A stretch of DNA of 64,000 nucleotides from Cocos nucifera (taxonomy: Eukaryota; Streptophyta; Magnoliopsida; Arecales; Arecaceae), in NCBI GenBank assembly GCA_006176705.1, contig QRFJ01005771.1:1-64000 (forward strand), read 5' to 3'. Made by a program: the position numbers and the translations under genes. The stretch's first letter is position 1. Every line of letters starts with the position of its first letter. The notes below the pieces were generated by a model. That model ran no database searches. It was not told the DNA's origin and saw nothing but the letters and a program-made list of their open reading frames with translations. This document shows, one piece after another, positions 11,696 to 23,355 of the stretch.

Positions 11696-13981
11696 TATTA
11701 GATATGGGTGCCCTAGAAGCCAGAATTGGCTGATACTTGTAATACACATCTAAGGGCAAAATTATAATTTTGACTATAAATAATAAAATAAATTATTTTC
11801 TATCGCAATGTGTATTTAAAAGTGTCTGTGATACATCCCTTGAGTTAATGGTAATGATGGTTCATATTTTAAAGAGTTGAAAATTTAAGACATGAATTTT
11901 CATTATTAACTCATAAAATGCTCTCGACCGTAGGATCGTCATGAGGATGGTGATTGATCCGAAAGGTTGGCATATGATCGCTTCTTTAGGATAGATGAGT
12001 CTTGAGTCTATGGTATAGAGATATTAGAGTGAGAGTATAGATACTCGTTAGAGAATGAGGGCACTGAACGTGACCACCTCGAGCAGTCATGAGGAAGTCT
12101 ACCTTCTCGTCGATGACTAGCTCGAAGCTGCAGTAGTGTGTCTGGTTTTTTGATCTGAGGTGCATCAATAGTTCACCTTGAGGGTGTTATAGTTTGACTA
12201 CACCATAACTCGATCCCCTAGCCATTCAAAATCCTAAGGTGTATGTTGGCTATAGCACGTTCATTGTAGGAATTGGATTGCACCAATAGAGGATCTATCT
12301 ACCTCGATAGATGAAGAGCAGTCCTATGATGATCATGAGAATCAAATCCATAAGCTCATGGCCATGGCAGAGTGAAATAATAGAAAGAGATTCTATTAGG
12401 ATTTTCATAATAGACTTGAATCAAATGATTAATTCATATGACGAAAATTAGGATTTGACGAGATCATCTTAACCCCAATCCGATTAGGAGCTCAAGATAG
12501 AGGAACTTAATCACATAGGTAACTGCACCAAGAGGTTCGTTTTTAGTTCTAATGGGTTGCCACCATATGCTGCTAGGTGTCACTGGTGGATTTTGGGAGC
12601 AATTAGAATAATTTGGATGATCAATCATACTAGTTGTCTGAATCAAAAAAGTTCTGATCTATCAAAAGATGTTTCAATGATGTCGATGATAGAGATCGTG
12701 ATGTATCCCATTACCATATGGAACTGAATCTAACTAGATCACATAAACAAGAGTTTGGATCTGGATATCGTCAATTGGACTAACCCAGTTCAATTGATTT
12801 GAATAAGATTCAATTAGGTTCAAGAAAATCATGCTAGTACACAATTGAGCCTAATGTTCTCCTTCAACAATCATTAAAGCTTATCTCGACTGAGCCAAAT
12901 ATATTTTGGCTCACTCAGGAATCTTTATTTGGTCTGACTGAAGCTTGTCCAGGTTAGAATAGGATTGTCTTAATTTATGAAATAAATTTGGGACAATACC
13001 TACCATTTTCCATCACCTGCTAAATCTTATATTTGGACTTTGGTCAAATGTTTACCTTTGACACTTAGACTTCTGCCCATATGTCATGCACCCATAGGAG
13101 AGAATATGGGGCTTTGTCCTCTTGTAAAAAGCAAAAAGGGAGGGGGTGCATGCCTAGGGAGGCGTGCGCCCTATGAGGATCATGTCTAGAGTCCCATATA
13201 GATGGGACTCTAGGTTTCTTCATGGTTTCAAATTAGGTGGCACCAAGGAGTCCTGTTTGACAGTCTTGGCACCACCTAAGAAGGTTTATGAGGGACTCTA
13301 ATCTGATTAGATTAGATGATGTCATCGCACCAATTAGATTTTAATCTGATTGCATAAAGAGCCATGATTGGCCGAGATGACGTGGCACTACATGGCGCAG
13401 CAGGATCTATATGAACCCTATCTGCACCTAAAATAGAGAGCTTCTGCCCTTTGCCCATGCCACAAAGCTTCTCTCCCTCTCTCTCCATGCCACCTTCAAG
13501 TCCTCTCTCTCCTATCCACTTTCAAGAGTTCTTGGGCTCGAGTTTAGTGCGATCCAAGCAAGAGAAAGACGACAGGAAAGGAAGAAGGCAGCATTGCTGC
13601 AAGAAACAACGAATGATCTTCAAAAGCCATTTTGAAGATGTTCAAGATCAGATCCAGATCTGATTTTTAGAGCATAGATTGAGAAGGAGAAGATCTCTAG
13701 ATCCTGCTCGAGTGGTTATCGATAGAGGCTAGGCGCTTGCGTAGCTACATCCAGAACCTCAGGCAACCATCGGAATCACCATAGGATAATTGGATTACCC
13801 AAAATATAGGTATAATTAAATTAGATTTAATTTATTTTTATTTTATTTTATTAGATCAATAAGATCATATCTGAAGAGTCTCAAATTTGATTTGGATCTA
13901 AGAGAAAATATTTTTAAAATATCCCTCTTGATCCAATCAGATCTGAACGAATCTGATTCAAAAAATAGGATTTTTCCTTCA
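11696..13981 (+). repeat. Copia-2 3' LTR
   Basis: About 2286 bases, aligned end to end with the Copia-4 LTRs. It starts TATTAG where the family has TGTTAG, so the terminal dinucleotide is mutated, and it ends CCTTCA. A degenerate polypurine tract (AAGAAGAAG) precedes it. The leader hairpin lies at about 13615-13639. It ends at 13981, after which non-Copia sequence (ACTGA...) follows; the matching left target-site copy is outside the window. Confidence 0.85.
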
Positions 13982-14386
13982 ACTGAGGCAGCATTAGTGA
14001 GGTCTGCAGAAGTGAATACTCGACTACTTGACATCAATAAGATTTTAGAGATTGAAATTAAGGAACTCAAAGCTCGAGTTGTTAATGTCAAGGCATATTA
14101 AGTGGAGGCCCTACTCACGGCGAAAGCAGCAAAGGAGAAAGCTTCGAAGGCTATTCACGATTTTTTAGCATCAAAAAAATTCAAGAAGAATGCTTCATTT
14201 CCATTGGATGCTTATGATAAAGAAAAATACGTCGTCTATGAACAAATGGCTTCCAAGTATCCGAGATTAGATCTGAGCATTTTGGACGAGGTCCTAAGAG
14301 GTTTCGCTTCTGACCCGAAGGATACTCCTAAAGGCTTTTGGATGTTTCGGCATGTTAGGAATTATTGTATAGAAAAAATTTTATAA
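13982..14386 (+). pseudogene. C-terminal remnant of a Gypsy antisense ORF (coiled coil)
   Basis: From 13982 the plus strand reads as one frame to TAA at 14384-14386, broken by a single TAA at 14099-14101. The first part has heptad-like Leu/Ile spacing (RLLDINKILEIEIKELK). The second has AKEKASKAIHDFLASKKFK, then the pattern YEQMASKYPRLDLSILDE. This pattern resembles the C-terminal part of antisense proteins of Tat-type plant Gypsy elements (the 'putative gypsy type transposon' family); that assignment is from memory of the family and is an inference. The position, 3' of pol and antisense to it, fits. The N-terminal part is cut off by the Copia-2 insertion. Confidence 0.55.
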
Positions 14387-15915
14387 ATAAAGTGTTCTTT
14401 TGTTTCCTGTTGTTTTCTTCTTCTGGTTTTATTTTTTTTTCTATTCTACTCTGATCTGAGGAATCGTTACTTTGGCTCAATAGGCCTCATATTCTTTAGT
14501 TTTCATTTGAGAACCCATGAACCAATCTGTTCGCTTTTTGTGCACATATTTAATGGGATGTATCCATTTTTCTACACGGCATTGAATGTGCATGGTTCTA
14601 GAAGTATCGTAACCATAAGTCTTTATGCAAAATCTGAAGCATAACTGTAGGGTAGCAGAAATATCTAATCTACAATTTACACGTGACGTGATTTGATGCT
14701 TGTGATTATGGCAGGTTTGCCTATTTATAGCAACCCCCCCTCATAAATTCCTCCATCTACGGTATCGAGAACCATTTTGTGAAATGCCTACAAAGTGGCT
14801 TAATCCCCCAGAGGGTGATGAAGCTCTTTTTATTCATCATGGTAACCATCATCCGATTGAAGGAGCTAACAAGCACTGGTTCGCTTCAACCGATTCAAGG
14901 ATGCCGGCGATGGGTGTTTCATCGTCAAGCTACTTCTACTCTCAGTCCTGAGACCTTTGTCACCTCACTTCTTTTGTAGGAGATGGTTTCATCTTGGCCC
15001 TAAGAGCTTTGTCACTATTTTTCTATCTTCAAAGAGTAGGATTTCGTGACTTTCTTGAAGGAGCTTGAGATTGTGCCACCCTTGTAGGGGAGCAGGAAGA
15101 AGTTGAGCCGCCTCTTCGGGTACTGATGAAGATTGCATCTTATGCTTTGAAAGCTCTCTCAGCTGTGGTACCATCCAAGATCATAGTTCTGAGGCTTTGA
15201 AGGGTGCTTTGATTCTATCCTAAGATGTTTCTCTGCTTATCTATCATGCATCTGCATTTGATGGAGGGATTCTTTGTTCCGAGGTCATCTATCAAGCGAA
15301 TGCTGCTTCAATCTCGATGGAATTTTTTTCGTCACTTTCGACTTGTGGCTCTCTTGGTGGCGCTCGAGATTGTGCCACCTTCATAGAGGGGAGTGGAACT
15401 GATAGAAGATCCCCTGATTCTAGGTTGGAAAGAATTGGATTCCAAGCAAACCTGATTTCAACCTTGGTGTGATCTCTATCACCTCCAGCTTACCATTTCT
15501 CCTCGATCTGGGTACTTCTTATAGGCTCCCAAAGCCTCGATGCCATGGAAGAACAAGTTCTAGATGAATGCGATTTTAACTCTATCGAGCTTTTCGATCG
15601 CATTTTCTTCTTTTTGATAAAAGAAGGCGATAAGTAGGATCCTAATTTCGTAAGGCCTTTTGTAACTCTAATGTAGAACTTTTACCAACATTTCTTGTAA
15701 AAGCAATAGCAGCATTGCTCTTGTAAAAATTCTTTTTAATGAGGAAACATCTTCTTTTCCTTCACAACAATTTTGAACTTTTTTTTTTTGGACTTGTTCT
15801 GAGTTGATACCCTATCTCTTAGGGTTTCATTATCCCGATTGGAGGAATTTTTTGACTTAATGCAGTTCCGATCTGGGAAGCCCGCTGGGTCATAGTCCTA
15901 AACAAAAGGACTTTG
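14387..15915. other. Gypsy 3' non-coding region, left of the CACTA insertion
   Basis: About 1.5 kb without a convincing gene. It begins with a T-rich stretch like a 3' untranslated region. A partial direct repeat (GAGATTGTGCCACC and the following roughly 20 bases) occurs at about 15067 and 15367. The right end (about 15850-15890) contains a GCAGTTCCGATCTGGGAA stretch matching the tandem-repeat unit found beyond the CACTA element at 36100-36990. That links both sides as one interrupted Gypsy region. Confidence 0.5.
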
Positions 15916-16235
15916 CACTACCACAAAAGAGTCTATGGTAGCACATACTATTGCAGCAATTTTCGAAATCACTGCAATAGAATCTATGACAGTGCTTACA
16001 AAAAACTGCTACGAGCGACCTATAGCAGCGGTTATAAAAAACCACTGTCATAGTCAGTATGGCAGCGGTTCCTTTTAACCGCTGCCATAGGTCCGATATA
16101 TGGCAGTGGTTCTTTGTAACCGTTGTCATAGGTCTGATCTATAGCAGCGGTTAGGACAACTACTATCATAGATCGGACTCTATAGCAGTAGTTTCTTATA
16201 ACCACTGCTATATATTGATCTGCGGCATGTAACCT
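15916..16235 (+). repeat. CACTA 5' terminal inverted repeat and subterminal repeats
   Basis: After the CACTACCACAAAAGAG terminus come several copies of TATGGCAGCGGTT and its complement AACCGCTGCCATAG, in alternating orientation every 30-60 bases. In CACTA elements such arrays bind the TnpA-type protein to pair the ends during excision. The same motif recurs at 17246-17395 and at 35700-36060. Confidence 0.85.
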
Positions 16236-17245
16236 CTGCAATATATTTTTTTTATTTTTTTCTAAATATTACATAATTTTAAAATTTAATGCCCATCTTC
16301 ACCGTTCATTATCTAAATAATTATCATTAAAGTATCATCACAAAAGATCACCTCAATCTGATGGTCCTAGCTTCATCGATCAAAAATATTTGATTTCGAC
16401 GATCATGAATGATGATGTAATGATCTGATAGATGGAGAGCTTTGATAGATCCAAAAATCTGCAACGATGATCTCAGTTATATTTATTATGTACTATCAAA
16501 ATTTTATCTCAATCGGATATCGTTATCTTGATCAATTTAGTATAGGTTAATTTTGATCGTTAAATGATAAACGAGTGATCAAAGGATCAGACGGTGTTCG
16601 ATTATGAGATAATTTTTTTTATAAATGATCTTGGCTACTACTTTAATCATTTTTTATGGTGGTGATTATAAAATTCAACTTGTGAGACTAAGAATGATCT
16701 AAAACTATACATCATCTGATAACCATTCTTGAACTCCGTTGGTTGTTATATGCATGTGCTCATTTTTTTGCAATATCTACTTAATGTGAATAGTTCATAT
16801 GAAAATGATTTAAATTTTACTATCATCGCCATATAAAATGATTAAAATTATAATAAAGATCATTTAACTAAAAAATTATCTCATAATCGAACGTCGTTTA
16901 GCCCTTTGATCGCTTGTTTCTAATTTAACAATCGAAATCATTCCATACTAAATTGACATGATAATGATATCCGATTGAAGTAAAACTTTGATAGTATGCT
17001 ACAAATATCATCAAGATCATCATTGTATATTTTTGAACTGATCGAAGGTCTTCATCTATCAATCATCGCATCATCGTTCGTGATCGTCGAAATCAAATTT
17101 TTTTAATCAATGAAGCTAGGGCCATCGGATCGAGGTAATTTTTTGTGACGATACTATAATGATAATTATTTAGATAATGAATGATGAAAATAGATATTAA
17201 ATTTTAAAATTATATAATATTTAAAAAAAATAAAAAAATTTATTT
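16236..17245. repeat. About 1-kb imperfect inverted repeat (hairpin) within CACTA subterminal repeats
   Basis: The sequence from about 16236 to 16680 is the reverse complement, with scattered mismatches, of about 16800 to 17245; the centre is near 16740 with a short loop. Example arm pairs are CGATTATGAGATAATTTTTT with AAAAAATTATCTCATAATCG, and TCATTATCTAAATAATTATC with GATAATTATTTAGATAATGA. No coding frame is present. It separates subterminal repeats on both sides, so it looks like a foldback or MITE-like insert, or a captured palindrome. Confidence 0.8.
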
Positions 17246-17395
17246 CCAACCTACGACAATGGTTACTGAAAATCACTGCTATAAATCTATGACAGTGGTT
17301 ATGAAACCGCTATCATAGATCTATTGCAGCATGTTTCTAGTAATCGCTGCCATAGATCTATGCTAGTGGATCGAAAAATTACTGTCCGTAGGTTA
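17246..17395 (+). repeat. CACTA subterminal repeats, second block
   Basis: Resumes the motif seen before the hairpin, e.g. ATGACAGTGGTTATGAAACCG and CGCTGCCATAGATCTATG-like units in alternating orientation. It is more diverged than the 5' block. It supports the hairpin being internal to the CACTA end rather than a separate neighbour. Confidence 0.65.
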
Positions 17396-17469
17396 GGTTA
17401 AAAATCATCAATTTTTTTTTCTTTCGTGCACGCTCTCTCTCTCTTTCTCCCCTCCTCTCCATCATCGGT

Positions 17470-17965
17470 GAGACTCCACGCATCCCACCACCAGTCGCCC
17501 CCCGCATCCCCTACCGCCACCCAACCGCCCACCCCTTGCACTCCCCGACCATCACCCCCACCCTCCCCATCCCCTGCCGCCACCCGGCCGCCCACCCCTT
17601 GCCCTCCCCATCCCTGACCGCCACCGCCGCCCCCCCACCTCCCCATCCCCGACCAGCCATCCCTCGCCCTCCCCATCCCCGATCGCCCATCGCCCACCCT
17701 CCCCATCCCCAGTAGCCCACCCCTTGCCCTCCCCAGCTGCCCGCCCGCCGCCCTCCCCATCCCCGGCCATCGCCCGATCGCCCAACTCTTGCCCTTTCTG
17801 ACTGGCGCCCCCCCCACCCTTGCCCTCCCTGATCGTCGTAGTTGCCCGACCACCCACCCCTTGCCCTCCCCCGACCACCACCCCCACCCTCCCTATCCCC
17901 GACCACGGCCGCCCGCCCCCCACCCTCCCCATCCCCGACCATGGCCACCCCTGCCCTCCCCATCC
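17470..17965. repeat. C-rich minisatellite, CCCTCCCCATCCCCGACC core
   Basis: About 500 bases of imperfect tandem repeats built on CCCTCCCCATCCCCGACC with unit lengths of roughly 20-45 bases. The minus strand is correspondingly G-rich, with many GGGG-AT-GGGG-AGGG runs that satisfy the simple G-quadruplex pattern. Long open frames exist in several phases on both strands, but they are proline- or glycine-rich translations of the repeat and not genes. It lies between the CACTA 5' end and the transposase gene, where a promoter or leader would be expected. Confidence 0.8.
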
Positions 17966-19004
17966 CTTGGGCCCCTCTCCCTCTCTGTTTCCTCTTTCTC
18001 TTTCTCTCTCTTCTCTCTCTATCTCACTATCTTGCTCTTATTTTGTAAGTTACCTCTAGCACCGTCGTCTTCCTCCAGCGCCGTCGTCGATGACCCTCGA
18101 AGCTTTTGGTGCGACCCCCTTTCTATAGTCACAGGTATATTTTTTATTTTAATTTTATAGTATTATTTATTAATCACTAGACTAGACCTATCAATGGATC
18201 AAGTTTGGGTCAGAATCTGGTTATTCAGATTTGGATCCGATTTTAATTACTGGTACCAAACTCAAATCTGAATATCTGATGAGTTTGTACTTGAAGTACT
18301 AGACCTGGATCCTAATGGATCCTGGGTATCCGGACCCAATTTTGGAATCTGAAACTAAGAAAGGAAGAGGGAGAGAGGGAGGGAGGGGGGTCCGGCCTCG
18401 CCGCCATCATCGACGAGGGAGATCGAGAGAGAGAGAGAGGGAGGGAGGGAGGGGGGCCTCGCCGACATCACTAGGATGGAGGGGGTTCATTGTAGAATTT
18501 ATTGGATAATAATTTTTGGATGTTTATATCTTGTTGCTTTTGTTTATTGCATTGCATAATGATAGACCCATCAATTGATTAGTATACATAATCTCCATCC
18601 TCCGTATAATTATATGTAATTGTACGAATGATAGAATAATATATAATGATCAATTGATTGTCCAATTTGAATGATTTAAAAATTATAAATAATTTTATAG
18701 GTAGTTGCAGTAATCCAATGGTATGCTAAGATTTTTAAATGAAAATTTGGATAGTATTTTTCTTTTGTTCTTTCTGCATCGGAGAACTTAGGAAAAATGC
18801 TACCGAAATTTCATTCAATCCCTATTGCATATCATTTGATTACTGTATTGAACCTATAGAATTAAAATAATTTTTGAATAGGATAGGACCTATCTTTACC
18901 TATTAGTTGGTGATAGGATGCATTTATTGCATATTTATTTATAATGCATTAGTATATAATTTAAGTTTCATAAATGATTTAATTTCAGTATCATCATTTT
19001 TAAA
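17966..19004 (+). other. Putative CACTA transposase leader with CT- and GA-rich tracts
   Basis: A pyrimidine tract (about 17966-18045) is followed by CACAGGTATATTTT near 18129-18145, which could be an exon end with a GT splice donor. A GA-rich low-complexity block lies at 18355-18460. A polypyrimidine-AATTTCAG splice acceptor candidate lies just before 18990, upstream of the transposase ATG at 19005. The intron model is inferred only from these signals. A 105-base segment at about 18518-18625 recurs at 23187-23291. Confidence 0.4.
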
Positions 19005-22000
19005 ATGAATAAGGAGTGGATGTAGTTTAGTAGGCTCTCATCAGAATATGAGATAGGACTTCAAAAATTTCTTGATTTTGCTATAGAGAAATTTGGGGAC
19101 CATGGACTGATCCAATATCCTTGTAAAAAGTATATGGGTGGACCGTGGCTACCTCGTCAAGATGTAAATGATCATCTCACTATTTATGACTTTAAAGTTG
19201 GTTACGAAATTTATTGAGACCAACATGATGAGGATAGACCGCAAAGACACGATCAACATGATGGAGGAGTGGAACAAATGGTTCGTGATATTTTTTTATT
19301 TGTTGGCCATAATGACGGTGCATCTACATCCATGCTTGATCCTGTGATTGATGGAATGACAAACAGTGAGGATGTAGAGAAGGTCCGTAAGTTGGAGGAT
19401 GCTAATATTTCATTATATCTCGGATGTGAAAAGATGGCAAAGTTGGAGTTCTTAATCTGGTTGTATCATGCAAAATGCTCCAATGGGTTCGATAATAATG
19501 GAGTGAACTGCATATTAGAGCTTTTAGGGGATATTCTTCTGAACGATGCATAAATTTTAAAGAATAATTATGAGGCATCGAAGATTATTGAACAATCGGG
19601 CTTTGCTTACACCAAGTTACATGCATTTCTCAATGATTGCATGCTCTATTGGGAGGGGGATGTCAACCAAAATGAGTGTATGAGGTGCGGTGTGTCAAAA
19701 TAGAAATAGAATAAAGATAGCACATCAACTCATGTAACTCAAAAGTTGATGTGGCACTTTTCTTTGATTTCGAGACTACAAAAGTTGTTTATATCGGTAA
19801 GAATATCGAAGGACATGAGATGGCATGAAGAAGATCGAGCAAAAGATGATGCATTGAGGCATCCAGTCGATGGAGAGGCATGGCAAAAGTTTAATGAATT
19901 ACATCCTGACTTTGCACATGAGATACGTAATGTGAGGTTGGACTTGTTGTGCAATGGTTTCAACCCGTTCAAGCATATGAATAACATCCATAGCGTATGG
20001 TCAGTATTTATTCATGTTTACAATCTTTCACCATGGATGTGTATGAAAAAATCCTTTGCTTTCATGACAGTGCTCATCCCTGGACTGATAGAGATAGGGT
20101 AATGATATTGATGTTTATTTACAGCCTCTTATTGCCGAGCTAAAATAGTTATAGAGCATTCAAGGTGTTCCAACTTTTGATGCTTTGTTGAATAAGTCAT
20201 TCTCCATGCGTGCAGTACTTTTGTGGATAATAAATGATTTTTCAGCCTATATCCTAGTGTCGAGTTGGAGCACCAAAGGTGAGCTAGCATGTTCGATTTA
20301 TGAAAAAAACATATGATTTAGAAAGTTGACACATCGAAGTAGCTTTAGCTATATAGGGCATCGACGTTTCCTCCGTCGAAACCATCCATACAGAAGGGAT
20401 GCATGCTTCTTCGATGGCACTGTTGAAGAAGGTGAGGCACCTAGTCGAATATCTGGAAGTGATGTACTTAGAGAATTGGATGGTCTTAGTGTTAAATTTA
20501 GGAAAGATGATCCGATTGATGGTAAATGAAGAAGCGTCGATCAAAGAAAGATAATACACACTTTAATTGGAGGAAAAAGAGCATCTTTTTTATTTGCCAT
20601 ATTGGGAGACAAACTTATTGCGCCACTACTTAGATGTAATACATATTGAAAAGAATGTGTGCGAGCTCCTATTGGCAACAATCTTAAATATCTAGGATAA
20701 AACTAAGGATGACTTGAATGTTCGATTTGACTTAAAAGAATGGGATATTAGGAGATCACTCCATCCAGAGCCGGTAGGGGGAGAACAGTGGAGGCTCTCT
20801 CATGCATGCTATGTTATGAATGCCTCCAAACAGTCCATATTTCTTTGTGTGTTGGAGAATATAAAGGTCCCTGATGGATACTCAAGCAACATATCAAAGC
20901 ATATGAATAGTAAGGATGTCAAACTTAGGGGATTGAAGTCTCATGATTATCATGTGCTGATGCAGAAATTGATCCCAATAGCTCTTCGCTGTATGTTGCC
21001 AAAAAATGTCAGAATGACTGTTATTCATCTTTGCAACTTTTACAGAGATATTTGTGCAAAAAGGTTGCTTAAGAAAGACGTGAAGGAAATGAAGACAAGG
21101 GCGATGACTATATTATGTGATCTGGAGAAGATATTTCCACCATTATTTTTCATGGTTATGATGCATCTTACCGTGCACCTTGTAGGAAAAGTTGCACTTG
21201 GAGGCCCAGTGTTCTACCAATGGATGTATCCTACTAAAAGAAATATTCAAACTCTAAAACCTTATGTAAAAAATATGAATCACCTGGAGGGATCCATAGC
21301 AGAAGGTTATTTAGGTCAAGAGTATATGAATTCTGTACCATGTACTTAAACAAGCTCAGGATACATCGTAATCGACCAATGAAAAATCAGGATGATCAGT
21401 ATGAGCCAATTGAGCCTGCATTTGAGTCCATTCCACAGTTAGGTGGACTTCTCACTTCATACCACCTCACTAATTTAAGCATTGAGAAAAGGGATAAGGC
21501 GCACTGCTACGTGCTCTTCAACTGTGATGTCATTGAGCCATACATAAGGTGAGTCACTCAGCCTTATTTTTTTCATAATAAGTAGAAAAAAATATTCAAT
21601 TATACCTAAATTTATTCTTTATGCATGCAGCAAACACAAGAAGATTATAAGAGTAAAATATGGTGCTCTAAGTATGTTGGAGAAAGAGAAAATGCACAGC
21701 AAAAAATTTTCTGAATGGTTTAAGGATCATGTAAGCAATTATATATCCTTGCCTTGTATAACTTATTTAAACATATTTACTAATTAGGTGTCATGTCCTT
21801 AATTAGGTGTGAAGATTGTCACCCAGTGATGTGAGCCTTAAAGTGCATGCTCTTTCAATAGGTCCTAATCATACCGTGCATGAGTATAAACAGCTTGTCA
21901 TTAATGGCTATAGATTTAATATTCACAGCAGGTCCGTAAATATAGCAACACAAAATAATGGCATCATGTTGAGCACCACCACTAGATGTTATGCTAGCTC

Positions 22001-22445
22001 GAGGGATTCACAGCCTCGTATGGAGGATTTAAACTATTATGGCGTGATGGAGAAGATAGTCATCTTGGACTATTATTCTAAAGAGAGGATTGCGTTGATG
22101 AAGTATGGTTGGTTTGACAACTTGTCATAGTTTGGGATGAAGACTGATGAGTGTGGTTTTACTCTCATTAATATGCAATGCCATCTCCGCACTGAAGAAC
22201 CGTATATACTTACCTCCTAAGCTAGTCAAGTCTTCTATGCTAGTGATCCCTTGGAGTCTCAAAGGGGTGTTGTTATGAAGATGGTGCCTAGGCATATTTT
22301 TGATGATACCGAAGTTGATGATGATGTTGGACCATGCATGCAAAGTGCTCCTCTAGGACGAAACTTACCTAGTACTATCGAGGTCTCAGACATATTTGTC
22401 AGGAGCGATGGTGATGTCCATATTGTAGATGCCACTAGGCGATGA
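19005..22445 (+). pseudogene. TNP2/TnpD-type CACTA transposase, broken
   Basis: From ATG 19005 the frame reads a transposase-associated domain (NKEWM, then GLIQYPCKKYMGGPWL) with TAG at 19023-19025 and TGA at 19215-19217. The TNP2 (Transposase_21) core follows: MRWHEEDR and HPDFAHEIRNVRLDLLCNGF (about 19820-19975), WSTKGELACSIYEK (about 20265), GHRRFLRRNHPYRRD (about 20358-20400) and YLDVIHIEKNVCE (about 20630-20670). A DUF4218-like part (20714-21349) and a DUF4216-like part ending KYGWFDNLS (21816-22130) come next. Spliced introns are likely (GTGAGT at about 21550 to TGCAG at about 21630). This enzyme would cut and join CACTA ends. Several stops and frameshifts make it defunct. Confidence 0.85.
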
Positions 22446-23355
22446 CTTCAACATTCTGGTATAAATTATTAGAATTTATTTATTGATGTGTTGCTAATAT
22501 TATTGTTCAACATGTTAAATTTATTGTCTAGAGGTTACAACCCCTGCCTCTCGAATGACTACGTTGAGCTCCGCATCTGAGCCATGTCGATAGGCCGTGC
22601 CATGCTAGTAGACCATGCCGTGCCTTGGGCCATGTTGTGCCATGCCATGCCTTGGGTCGTGTCGTGTCGATAGGCCGTGCCTTGGGCCATACCGTGCTGG
22701 TAGATACCATAAATATCATATATAGAATGTTATCATATATGCTAAAGATTAAAATGTGCAACTTGGTAGATGGATCAGAAAAATCAACCAAGACTCAAAT
22801 GAAACATAAAATCTAGACATGAGACAAAATCATCCAAATTGAACACCAACCCTCAACCGATTTATTAATAATCAGTAAAACAAAAGCTAGATTCAATGCA
22901 TATAAATATTCCATAAGCCTAACCTAAATGCTCTTAAAAGTTTATTCCTTGGCCTTAAAGTTTAAATTTAACCTAATATTGAATGAAAATGTAACCTTGC
23001 CGTGCCGTGTCGGTAGGCCATGCCATGCCATGTCGGTAGGCCATGCCGTGCCTTGGGTCGTGCCGTGTCGATAGGCTATATCATGTCGTGCTGTGTCGAT
23101 AGTTCATGCCTTTAGGTCGTGTCATGCCGATAGGCCATGTCGTGGGCCATGCCGATCACTAAGAGAACTCCCGACCGCTAAGAGAACCCCTATCTTGTTG
23201 CTTTTATTTATTGCATCGCATAGCGATAGAACCATCAATTGATTAGTGTACATAATCTTTGGCATCCGTATATTTATATGTAATTGTATGGATTGTACCT
23301 AAGCAATATCTTTGATTATTATTCAACATGTTATATTGGTTAATGTTCATTAACG
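22446..23355. repeat. Inter-gene region of CACTA with two islands of a CCGTGCC minisatellite
   Basis: Two blocks (about 22570-22705 and 22995-23165) consist of short variable repeats built from GGCCGTGCC, TTGGGTCGTG and GTCGATAG. Between them is AT-rich unique sequence. The left block is preceded by CCCCTGCCTCTCGAATGA, which resembles the start of the second CACTA gene (CCCCTGCCTCTCGATGGA at about 23397), so a piece of that gene start appears duplicated. A 105-base copy of the 18518 segment lies at 23187-23291. No gene is seen. Confidence 0.7.

Larger units (their letters stand above)
8263..13981 (+). mobile_element. Copia-2, 3' part of an Angela/Tork-like LTR retrotransposon
   Basis: Plus-strand element of the same family, visible from the middle of gag to the end of its 3' LTR. 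Its 5' LTR, leader and gag start lie left of the window, displaced by the Copia-1 insertion at 8262/8263. Its right end abuts a coiled-coil reading frame that I assign to the host Gypsy element, so Copia-2 inserted into Gypsy. Copia-1 and Copia-2 lie in opposite orientation, so together they form a very large imperfect inverted repeat. Confidence 0.9.

Noticed and set aside
14387..15915. Possible host gene between Copia-2 and the CACTA element
   Set aside because: Frames are short (about 60-80 codons), no motif or splice structure is evident, and the position fits Gypsy 3' non-coding DNA.
17398..18160. Several long overlapping frames on both strands, proline- or glycine-rich
   Set aside because: They are translations of the C-rich minisatellite in different phases, with no domain or codon structure; not genes.
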